Origin: Nitzschia sp. pyKryTriq1
Lineage: Eukaryota; Bacillariophyta; Bacillariophyceae; Bacillariales; Bacillariaceae
NCBI GenBank assembly: GCA_956465555.1
Contig: OY101117.1
Location: forward strand, 2,666,001 to 2,730,000
Length of the DNA stretch: 64,000 bases
Direction of reading: 5' to 3'
Below are positions 19,327 through 27,251 of this stretch, piece by piece; positions within the stretch are counted from its first letter, which is position 1, and every line of letters begins with the position of its first letter. The position numbers and the translations under genes were made by a program. The notes under the pieces were generated by a model. That model saw only the letters and a program-made list of their open reading frames with translations, searched no databases and was not told where the DNA came from.

Positions 19327-19656
19327 TGTTGGAGAACATTATTTTATGGTGAGATTCCATTGAGATACCATTGAGAACATTATTTTACACATTCAGATCC
19401 GATGAATCGAATATACAAACTACATGTGAAATTATACGCGGTATACTTACCTGAATATGAATATGAAATGAACGTTGTGAACAACGAGAGAAGACTACGT
19501 GAAAGAGAAATATTGTGTACGAAGAGATAAGTCTTATTATTTTTAATAAAGTTTTAGGAACAGTTACATTGGTATTGTTAGCCTATACGCACTCTTGACG
19601 TATCCCTAGAGGAATACAGAGGGTAAAGTAAGAACCCCGAGTGAGGTAAATCAACA
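19327..19656 (+). repeat. 3' LTR of copia element
   Basis: The 330-bp repeat is nearly identical to 15048-15377. It follows the polyprotein stop by 26 bases; that gap (AGAGCTATCGGTGGGCCAGT...) holds only a weak purine-rich tract (TAGGAGTG) as polypurine primer. Confidence 0.92.
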
Positions 19657-19981
19657 CTCACTCTCCTATTCTCTCGCGCCTCTGCTCTCGGCAGATCTCC
19701 GCAAATAGACTTTCGTCCCATGGAAGTTGGCAGTCAATTGAATCGAATTTACCAATCGATAAAGTCAAAGATTCGGTTCTGAATGATTCTTACTGAGTCT
19801 ACGTAAAAGCTACGACGTTGCAAAAATGGCGCGATTGTCGTCACTTTTTATCGCGCGGGCGAGAGGCGTCGGAGGGAGAGGACAGAGGACAGAGGACACA
19901 AAAAAGCGCCACTTTTCGCAGTACAACGCAACTTATTTGGCAAGGACGACTTACGTTGCTGCCATTATATTAGATTGCACC
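19657..19981. other. Copia target duplication and LRR gene promoter
   Basis: It begins with the right CTCAC duplication (19657-19661). The rest is upstream sequence of the first LRR gene. An in-frame open stretch from 19826 precedes the chosen ATG at 19982, but it is arginine-rich and has no counterpart in the tandem paralogue, so I treat it as non-coding. Confidence 0.55.
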
Positions 19982-21037
19982 ATGGCCCCAACGATGAATA
20001 ACATGCGTAACAATGGTCGAACAAGAGCAAACAAAGAGTCCGTTCTTCACATGGGCTTCAAGGGACTCGATCACAATGACTTGAAATACATTTTGACCAA
20101 GCTTCACACCCCGAAGGAGGAACGTACACGACCCTCCAAACTCCCTCGACTCGATGAGAATGCTTTGGATGCTCAAGTGGCTCGATTGTCGTCCTCCAGC
20201 AAAATCTGGAAACTGAACTTTGTCGGAAACAAGGGGATTGGGGATGAAGGAATGAAGCATTTGCATCTGATTCCGGATTCGGTCCGTGATTTGGATTTGA
20301 GCGATTGTAATTTGTCCCCCAAAGGCGTGAAAACGCTGTGTCAGTTTCTCGAGCGGAACAAGACGATTACTCGCATGGCTCTGTGGGGCAATCGAATCAA
20401 CAACGATGCGGCACGCGCCATAGGAACAATGCTGGCGACGAATGACACGCTCCAGGAGTTGCATGCCCAGCCAGATTCCAGGTGGAGCCGCGATGATGAT
20501 GGCAGCGTTCTCCCCACCAGGGATGAGGAGGACGACATGACTGATATAGCCGTGACGTGGATTTGCCGGGGCTTGAGTGCCAATCGTACCCTTCGTCACT
20601 TCTCCTTTGGTCATCAAATTTCATCGGATGAGGTCGAGTGTCGTTGGGCTTCCCTTTTCGCGTTATTTATGCCGACTGACTCGCCTATCGAGGTGCTCGA
20701 AATTGGTCTTTGTCTTCGTGAATTTCCATCACCAGGTACGCAGATGAAAGATGACATGGACATGACACATATTCTGTGGGTGGATTATTTGAAGCAAAAT
20801 GAAAATCTTCGGATGATTGGCGGAGACGTGGCCCGAACTTCCAGGGATGTCCGGTACTTTCTAGAGCTCAACAGTGTTCATGCCCGTCGTATTGCGGCAG
20901 AGCCCAACAGTCCGTGCGAAGATTGGCTCGAGGCTGTAGCTACGTGTACTGCCAACAATATTAGTAGGCAGTATGAGGATGATTCGGTTGATGCCATCTA
21001 TTATCTTGTGAGAAACAAGCCAGAAATGTGTGCTTAG
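19982..21037 (+). CDS. Leucine-rich-repeat protein (RI-like), tandem copy 1
   Basis: The protein is 351 residues from the ATG at 19982 (MAPTMNNMRNNG). Ribonuclease-inhibitor-type LRRs are visible: IWKLNFVGNKGIGDEGMKHL, VRDLDLSDCNLSPKGVKTL, ITRMALWGNRINNDAARAI. They are followed by more divergent repeats and a C-terminal block ending DAIYYLVRNKPEMCA. The next gene (21472) shares this layout from end to end, so the pair arose by tandem duplication. The start aligns with that of the paralogue just ahead of the shared FKGLDHNDLKYILTKL block. Such LRR proteins usually bind other proteins; no partner or pathway can be read from the sequence. There is no signal peptide or membrane span, so it is probably cytosolic or nuclear. 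Confidence 0.82.
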   Translation: MAPTMNNMRNNGRTRANKESVLHMGFKGLDHNDLKYILTKLHTPKEERTRPSKLPRLDENALDAQVARLSSSSKIWKLNFVGNKGIGDEGMKHLHLIPDSVRDLDLSDCNLSPKGVKTLCQFLERNKTITRMALWGNRINNDAARAIGTMLATNDTLQELHAQPDSRWSRDDDGSVLPTRDEEDDMTDIAVTWICRGLSANRTLRHFSFGHQISSDEVECRWASLFALFMPTDSPIEVLEIGLCLREFPSPGTQMKDDMDMTHILWVDYLKQNENLRMIGGDVARTSRDVRYFLELNSVHARRIAAEPNSPCEDWLEAVATCTANNISRQYEDDSVDAIYYLVRNKPEMCA

Positions 21038-21471
21038 CTACAGTGCAGCAACAATGGGCAGCAGTCACAAGTATAGTCTCAACCTACTATGGCTATATGT
21101 ACTATTTCACCCATACCGGTAGGCGAGCCGTCATCGTTCCAAAACGACTGTGGTGGTGCAGTAGTAGAATAGTCACGCTGAATGATTTCGATTTGTTTGG
21201 AAAAAAGTCACGCTGACAACACCACGGCCAGAAACTGAACAACACGCTCGACGATATCGAAAACAGTATTGTCCACGATGCGCAGACAAAAATACGCACG
21301 ACAGCCACGTTTCTTCATGGTTTTCGACAGATACATTGCATTTGTCGAAACAACAACAAAAAATACAATGGAAGCATTGCGACATCATGGAACATGATAC
21401 TTTCATAATTTCATCACTATCAAAAAGGTTACTATCCTCGCATTAGTACAGGTCCGCAATTACACGATGAG
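21038..21471. other. Intergenic between tandem LRR genes
   Basis: These 434 bases hold no gene that I can support. A small TACCGGTAG palindrome lies at 21114-21122. Confidence 0.5.
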
Positions 21472-22542
21472 ATGGATGCAACAAACAACGACAAGCCTAC
21501 AGCGGACGATGCTCCCACCACCACCAACAACAACAACACTGGCGTTTTGGATCTAAGTTTCAAGAATCTCAATCATAAAGACCTGAAACGCATCTTGACG
21601 AAACTCGGAGCTTCCGGTCGAGATGACAGGCCTCGAAAATGTCGCCGACTCAACGAATTGCAGTTGCAGATTGCCCAATTCTCCTCTTCTTCCTCGACAA
21701 CGACAAAGCTCTGGAAACTCTGTTTCGCTGGTAACACGGCGATCGGCGATGAGGGCATGAAACATTTGCATCTGATCCCAAGTTCAGTCTGCGATCTCGA
21801 CTTTACGGATTGCAATCTCACGTGTGAAGGAATCAAGACTCTGTGCGAGTTTCTGGAGAGAAATAAGAGTATCACTCGAATGGTCCTTGGCGGCAATGGA
21901 ATGAACGACGAGGCTGCCAAAGCTGTCGGTAAGATGCTTTCTGAGAATGACACCTTGCAAGATCTTTGCATCAATCCACGTCCATGCGTCGTCGAAGATG
22001 GTACTACTGCTGCCAGTAGCAGTGGTAGTAGTAACAGTCCGCCGGACGTCACCTGGATTGCCGCCATCAAGGTGTGCATGGGACTGTACAGAAATCGCAC
22101 GCTTCGTCACTTGCGTTTTGCCGTCCCCAACTTTTCCATGACCGATGAGGGCATTTGGTATCTCATGTTTGCCAAGATGTTGCACGAAGATTCACCGATC
22201 GAGACACTGGAGTGCGGCAATCCTTCCACCACTGCTGCTGCTGCTGCTGCCAATGTTCCCACCTTTCTTCGCCCATTGCTGGAAACTGTGTGCGACAAGT
22301 GGCTCGAAAAGCTCGAGAAGAATAAGAATATTCATACGATCGGTGGTAGCCTTCTCAAGTTGTTGAAAGGGGAGAACATCCAGTATTATTTGGATCTCAA
22401 CAAGTGCCAGGCCCGTCAAATTATCCTCGATCCCAACGTATCCAGTGAGGAATGGCTTCGATCGATCACTTGTGCGAGCGAGGAGCACAAGCTGGACGCC
22501 ATCTACTATCTCATTCGCAACAAGCCCGAAGTTTGCAAATAA
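21472..22542 (+). CDS. Leucine-rich-repeat protein (RI-like), tandem copy 2
   Basis: The 356-residue protein is a paralogue of the preceding gene. Shared blocks include FKNLNHKDLKRILTKL, LWKLCFAGNTAIGDEGMKHL, VCDLDFTDCNLTCEGIKTL, ITRMVLGGNGMNDEAAKAV and the C-terminus DAIYYLIRNKPEVCK. Its N-terminal 25 residues are Thr/Asn-rich and differ from copy 1. An Ala-rich insertion (residues ~258-263) and Ser-rich spacers also differ. No targeting signal is seen. The two genes lie in the same orientation, 434 bases apart. Confidence 0.83.
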   Translation: MDATNNDKPTADDAPTTTNNNNTGVLDLSFKNLNHKDLKRILTKLGASGRDDRPRKCRRLNELQLQIAQFSSSSSTTTKLWKLCFAGNTAIGDEGMKHLHLIPSSVCDLDFTDCNLTCEGIKTLCEFLERNKSITRMVLGGNGMNDEAAKAVGKMLSENDTLQDLCINPRPCVVEDGTTAASSSGSSNSPPDVTWIAAIKVCMGLYRNRTLRHLRFAVPNFSMTDEGIWYLMFAKMLHEDSPIETLECGNPSTTAAAAAANVPTFLRPLLETVCDKWLEKLEKNKNIHTIGGSLLKLLKGENIQYYLDLNKCQARQIILDPNVSSEEWLRSITCASEEHKLDAIYYLIRNKPEVCK

Positions 22543-23236
22543 TAATAATGAAATAATCGTGCGTGTAGACGGCGCCAATTCCATCATCACTACAAACCGC
22601 ATGAATGACTGGCATTGAAGTGTTTCTGTACCTGCGGTCGGTACAGAACAAGTACAAGTACTGTCAGAATTCTGCAGGATTCTGTTCTACGCGGGTGATT
22701 TGGTAGAACCGATCCCTATGTATGTACTTTCTCTCGACTTTTAGTAGCAGGGATTACGAGTACTGTAGTAAATTCGCACTCCTCCTCCCTCTACTCTACT
22801 AGTAGTAGTACGACGACTACAGGTACCGGTATTATCTACGAGCTGAGTAAATATTTATGTCGACCAGCGAGCGTTTGCACAAGTAAGATCCCTTGGGAAT
22901 AACGCTTTATTTCATGATTTCATTTTCTTCCTGTGTTATTTTTATTGCAAAGTTGGGCCAAACACTTGGTTTAAACCAGGTTTTTGACTCGTCGTGCAGT
23001 ACCCAAGCAAAGGAAGGTACATTCTCCCCAATAAAGATGGACCCGTTCGCTTTTTTGTTGCTCGCGTGTTGAAGATGCGAAAAGAAATCTGTGTCACGAC
23101 TCGTACGTTGAAGTTTCCGCACGACTACCTGGGAATTCTACTATCAGCTACATACAGCAGTATCGACAATATTGCTCAAGGGGGCATGTATCCTCGGGGC
23201 GGAAGAGAAGGGTTAAACACCGACTTGATTAGAGTA
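22543..23236. other. Intergenic, left flank of the DNA transposon
   Basis: The stretch carries GTAC/CTAG palindromes (22620-22830) and no convincing gene. An 89-codon frame at 22994 runs into the transposon end and shows no protein features. Confidence 0.5.
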
Positions 23237-23276
23237 CCTCACAGCGGGAAGGTTACGGAATAAGGGCGGGACAAGG
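23237..23276 (+). repeat. Left terminal inverted repeat (40 bp)
   Basis: It begins CCTCACAGCGGGAAGGTTAC and is the exact reverse complement of 30163-30202. The inner end runs into the first GGGCGGGACAA motif. Confidence 0.93.
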
Positions 23277-23545
23277 CAGCGTTGTCCCGCCCCCCGTCCC
23301 GCCCTTGTCCCGCCGGCGGGACAGTGCTGACGTTTTGATATTTTTCCATGTCGTACATGACGTGTCACCCGTTGTCCCGCCCTTGTCCCGCCCTCGTCCC
23401 GCCCCTATTCCGCCCTTCTTTTTTGAGATCTATTTCAGTACCTTTTTTGGAAACAAAAGGCCTCCCGCTTCCCGGGGCGGAAATTGGGCGGTACAAACAA
23501 CCTGTTGTCCCGCCCTTATTCCGCCCATTCCCGCAAATTACCGTT
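23264..23545. repeat. Left subterminal repeat array (GGGCGGGACAA / TTGTCCCGCCC)
   Basis: About ten copies or near-copies of TTGTCCCGCCC or its complement are packed here, mostly as TTGTCCCGCCC. Related forms are TATTCCGCCC and CGTCCCGCCC. The density contrasts sharply with the AT-rich surroundings. By analogy with En/Spm these are probably transposase or accessory-protein binding sites. Confidence 0.85.
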
Positions 23546-23702
23546 ATCCAAAATTTTGTTCCTCAGGGCTTATCAAATATAACCCTATTTTTAACTGTAA
23601 GTGATGATGTCTCTTAGAGGACAGAACAATGTACAATCCTACTGTATTCCCGTACGGGAACGCAGCGCGCTCTCAATCTTTGGCGCCCCCGGTCGCATAT
23701 AA

Positions 23703-23778
23703 TAGGATTCAACACAATTCCCAACGTAGGGTAAATTCTGCAAAATTTACCCTACGTTGGGAATTGTGTTGAATCCTA
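23703..23778. repeat. Perfect 35-bp hairpin with 6-base loop
   Basis: 23703-23737 and 23744-23778 are exact reverse complements, separated by CTGCAA. The arms begin TAGGATTCAACACAATTCCC. A perfect foldback this long inside the transposon, 130 bases before the transposase gene, is too long for chance. It could be a nested small palindromic element, a source of small RNA, or an extra recognition structure. Confidence 0.9.
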
Positions 23779-23911
23779 CAGCGCTCCTGGATATTATATT
23801 TTCACAACCAACAACAATAACAAACTATACTAATACAATCAACCTATTTCCTGACCGAAAACATATCCCACCGCACGTGCGTATTACGATCAGTATTGTC
23901 ATTCCATCATC

Positions 23912-26900
23912 ATGATGGACGACGATCACCTGATATCCCTGGTCCCACCCGATACTCTTTTTTGTTTCTGCTGCCCCAATCGGGTACCACTACGAAAATT
24001 CGATAAACAAACTGATCCCGATATCCTTCAGATATCATCGTTGGACCAAATCAACGAACCACCCAATTCTCTTATACAGAATTTTGTAGTTGCGATCTGC
24101 ACTCATTGCAGCAAAAGCTTACCCATCCTTATCTGCACTCTTTGTCATCGTCGGTCCAAACGGGGCAATTTTATGACTAATAAACACCTGCAAGTTTTTA
24201 CATGGCTCAAGAAACATGTCACGGAGGACGTGCATGTCAGGAGGCGTAACGCCCCAGACGCAGAAGACGACACTAACTTCAATGATGATTCCGAGGACGA
24301 AGGACTACCCTTTATCCGCTCCTCCTTTCCTGAAACTTTTGGTATGACTGCGCCAATGGCCAATTTCTTCGAACGAGAAAGGTATTCCCCCAATTCGGGG
24401 ATACGGTTCCTTGTTGCCAAAGCCTTTGACCTTGACGATCTCTCCCCGGCCATCCTTCAGGACAGGCTGCAACGCCCCGAGATCCACCACCACCTGCAAA
24501 CTACACTATTCTGCATATCCCTAACGCGATCCATGCAGAATACCTTTGGAGAAATTCTGTCAGCGATTCCCCCTCATTATTCTGAGACGATGGAGACTCG
24601 TCGTCAATATTTGAACTCTGTCCTCGATCTTATCCTGGCTGATGCCTCTGCATCTCTGACGTCCTCCGAGTCAGTTAGGATTGGCTCTATCCTCCGAAGA
24701 TCCTCCAATAATGTCTTTCATGGTTCGCTCCCGGTACCCCAGCAATCCTCAGAGTCACACCCGTCCATTTTCCAGATCACCAATCCCGCTATTTCAGTTG
24801 CCCAAGTCCAGACTTATTATCTTCGATCCACGAAGTCCATATATGGGAACATTCCCGCACCTTCCGTGCACATGACTGCCGACCGCAGCCATGCTTATGT
24901 CCACGCCAAAGAGATTTGTTCTTTCTTTTTTGCCTGCAGGTTCGAGTCGCTCATTGCCCCCTCTTACGATATAGTCACCGAATCCATCCAGTCTAAGAAG
25001 ATCCCTTCCTTTCATCAGAGTCCCAAGGCCTACGAGATCCTTCAAGGCCTTGGGACTGATACACGTTCATCTACCCTTACTATTTTTATCAAGGAGTGGT
25101 CGGATGACGCCCAAAAGAATCATGGGCAGCGCAGCAACAACTTGCTTTCATTTAATTTGAGGACGATAACCTTCCTAACACCGGGAAAGAACGGCGATCC
25201 ACGACTTTACACTTTCGTGCTCTCCTTGAGCCTAAAAGGTCAGGATCATTCGGAAGTCGAGAAGATCCTCCACGATGAACTACGCGAACTACGCCAACCA
25301 CACGTCTACTTCTCAGGCCACCACCAGCGTTGGTTTCGTGGCACCGTCCACCTCGTTGCTGGCGTCCGAGATCGGCCCGCCACTGGGGAAGCTACTGGAC
25401 TAGGTGCCCAAAATTCCACTTTCGGCAAGAGGATGCGATTCGCAGCATTGCTTGACTCGCATACAGATGGTTTCCTATCCTGCAAGTACTGCTATCTTGC
25501 CCGGCGCAAGTACCTCAACCGACATCCTAGCCTTGGTCGGGACAAGTGGTCTCTGTCTCTTCTCAAGTTCAACGCGTTTTGTTCACGCTGCATGGATCTG
25601 GAATATGTCCGCGAACATGACGCCTCTCAAATTCTCATGTTGGACGGTGCTGTGGTTGCTTCTGATGAGGAGAATGCTATTGATGGAACAACTGTATTTG
25701 TCCCCCTCGACTTCTCGGATGATAAGTCACCGGTCGCGTCTCTCGTGTATCGCGCATACTCTCCTTCTCTCGCTGTGCCCATTCATTATAACGAAAAGTG
25801 GCAGTACCCAACGCGCCTCGCGGTTGGGTCGCCCCCAACCCCTGCTCACAGGCCAGTAGGACCGATGGTCTCCATGATTGAACCCATGGAGCTGCGTTAT
25901 GATCTCCTGAAACAAGCATTCCGTGTCGCTGTATACAACTACCACAGTAGGTCTTGGAATAAGACCGAAACTCGAACGTATCTTAAAACAATGGCTGTCA
26001 ACAACGCTGTTACCGAGTCTTTGTTTGAGCTCTCACGCTCTATGTCTGGTAGGCCTGCCTCGGAGGTTGCCGATTCGTCTTCCAGCATCATGCCCACGCT
26101 GTGGCATCGCACCGACATTGGCCATGATCTCCCGATGGAACTTGAAGCGGTCTTTCATTGTGTACACCACGGGGTGACAATGAACACTAAAGATGTGCTT
26201 GAATTGGTGTTTCGTGAAATGGGAATCAGAAGCGAAGTGTCTTCCCTGTGGAACGACTTGCTTCTTGGTGTCAAAGATTTACAGCAGGATTACCTCCAAG
26301 TCCTCCAGTTCGGCATGAGAACAGAAGACTCTGAATATTTCAAAACGACAGGGTGGATCGGCACCCACAAGGTCGGATTGCTACGCGTGCTACCGTACTT
26401 GATGGCTGCCGTCCCGGGTACTAGCGAGCTGTTCGATCTTGCATGCGAAACTGTTATCTCACTCTTTTGTTTTGTTAGCAGATTTCTAACTTTGGAAGTA
26501 TGCGAGCAGGTTGTGTTTGAATGCAATGAATACGCGAAGCACTTCATTTGCAATTTGACGAACCTAGAAATGCGATGCGGTACCCCTCCTTCCTATTTAG
26601 CAACAGGAAATGTCACCAGTCTCTTGAACATCCCGGGCATTCTCGAGAGATACGGGTCCATGAGATTCTTCTGGGACCTGATCGACGAAAAGGCTGTGCA
26701 GAAAATCAAAGGCCAACTTTCAAATCTGAACATGACATCTGACAGCTGGCTCTCAGCCATACTAGAACAAGTCACAAAAAGACAAGCGCTACAGATGGTA
26801 TCCGTCGACTTTTCACTGACTGATGATGACTACGATAATCCCGAAGAGAAACGACGCTTCCGATTGTTTCGTCTTCCGTTACTACCGGCAGATCTAGATC

Positions 26901-27013
26901 AATTTGGAAATAGACCGTTCAATGTCCTACATCATTGCGGAAGGCAGAATGTCAAGATCGGATATATGTATTATATCCACCCACGAAAAATAATAATAGA
27001 AGAGACAACCTAA
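23912..27013 (+). CDS. Putative DDE-type transposase of CACTA/Plavaka-like type
   Basis: The 1033-residue protein starts with an N-terminal Cys cluster (C18, C20, C21, then C63/C66 and C75/C78), a likely zinc-binding module, and an acidic linker near 118-130. Its core has WSDDAQKNHGQRSNN (D398/D399), which resembles the WSD or YSD-DTQ segment holding the first catalytic Asp in CACTA and Plavaka transposases. About 115 residues on comes FAALLDSHTDGFLSCKYC (D515, D519, C524/C527), like the family's second Asp followed by a CxxC. DLPMELEAVFHCVHHG (739-754) matches the position and pattern of their conserved D-x-MH...G block. The family placement is an inference from motif order; I cannot name a close relative. 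It stands first in the element, followed by the accessory gene 240 bases downstream. Confidence 0.7.
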   Translation: MMDDDHLISLVPPDTLFCFCCPNRVPLRKFDKQTDPDILQISSLDQINEPPNSLIQNFVVAICTHCSKSLPILICTLCHRRSKRGNFMTNKHLQVFTWLKKHVTEDVHVRRRNAPDAEDDTNFNDDSEDEGLPFIRSSFPETFGMTAPMANFFERERYSPNSGIRFLVAKAFDLDDLSPAILQDRLQRPEIHHHLQTTLFCISLTRSMQNTFGEILSAIPPHYSETMETRRQYLNSVLDLILADASASLTSSESVRIGSILRRSSNNVFHGSLPVPQQSSESHPSIFQITNPAISVAQVQTYYLRSTKSIYGNIPAPSVHMTADRSHAYVHAKEICSFFFACRFESLIAPSYDIVTESIQSKKIPSFHQSPKAYEILQGLGTDTRSSTLTIFIKEWSDDAQKNHGQRSNNLLSFNLRTITFLTPGKNGDPRLYTFVLSLSLKGQDHSEVEKILHDELRELRQPHVYFSGHHQRWFRGTVHLVAGVRDRPATGEATGLGAQNSTFGKRMRFAALLDSHTDGFLSCKYCYLARRKYLNRHPSLGRDKWSLSLLKFNAFCSRCMDLEYVREHDASQILMLDGAVVASDEENAIDGTTVFVPLDFSDDKSPVASLVYRAYSPSLAVPIHYNEKWQYPTRLAVGSPPTPAHRPVGPMVSMIEPMELRYDLLKQAFRVAVYNYHSRSWNKTETRTYLKTMAVNNAVTESLFELSRSMSGRPASEVADSSSSIMPTLWHRTDIGHDLPMELEAVFHCVHHGVTMNTKDVLELVFREMGIRSEVSSLWNDLLLGVKDLQQDYLQVLQFGMRTEDSEYFKTTGWIGTHKVGLLRVLPYLMAAVPGTSELFDLACETVISLFCFVSRFLTLEVCEQVVFECNEYAKHFICNLTNLEMRCGTPPSYLATGNVTSLLNIPGILERYGSMRFFWDLIDEKAVQKIKGQLSNLNMTSDSWLSAILEQVTKRQALQMVSVDFSLTDDDYDNPEEKRRFRLFRLPLLPADLDQFGNRPFNVLHHCGRQNVKIGYMYYIHPRKIIIEETT

Positions 27014-27095
27014 TTGCGTTTGTGTTGTCCCGCCCCTGTCCCGCCCAAGCCTATCTAAACGCTCACTGTCCCGCCCATCTCCCGCCCCAACCATG
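27014..27095. repeat. Internal GTCCCGCCC cluster between the transposon genes
   Basis: Four to five copies of (T)GTCCCGCCC/TCCCGCCCC lie in the spacer between the two transposon genes, in the same orientation as most left-end copies. They may let the element's own binding protein regulate the second gene. The regulatory role is inferred. Confidence 0.7.
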
Positions 27096-27251
27096 TGCAT
27101 ATTACCGCACACCGCCCTCCATTCAAAAAACAAAGCTCCCCAGCATCCCGCACTCTCCGCATCCGCATTCATTATCAGAATAATAGCTGCGCAGAGCTTA
27201 CACCGTCATTTTGTTGCCATTTTGTTGCCTCATCATTATATTTGCATTATC

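Larger units (their letters stand above)
15048..19656 (+). mobile_element. Complete Ty1/copia (CoDi-like) LTR retrotransposon
   Basis: The 4609-bp element has 330-bp direct LTRs beginning TGTTGG and ending ATCAACA, a 5-bp target duplication and one open polyprotein frame. I found one mismatch between the LTRs (A/G at about 15080 versus 19359) by reading them side by side, so insertion is very recent. The order integrase, reverse transcriptase, RNase H identifies Ty1/copia. The body has the WHVDDLK form of the RT active site that I associate with diatom CoDi elements. Two features are odd. The primer-binding position matches no tRNA end but is complementary to the element's own LTR, and the zinc-knuckle and protease parts are absent from the polyprotein. 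Confidence 0.95.

Noticed and set aside
22994-23263. 89-codon frame running into the transposon's left end
   Set aside because: It crosses the TIR boundary and shows no family resemblance; it probably stays open by chance.
23703-23778. Hairpin as a bacterial-type terminator
   Set aside because: There is no following T-run and the genome is eukaryotic.
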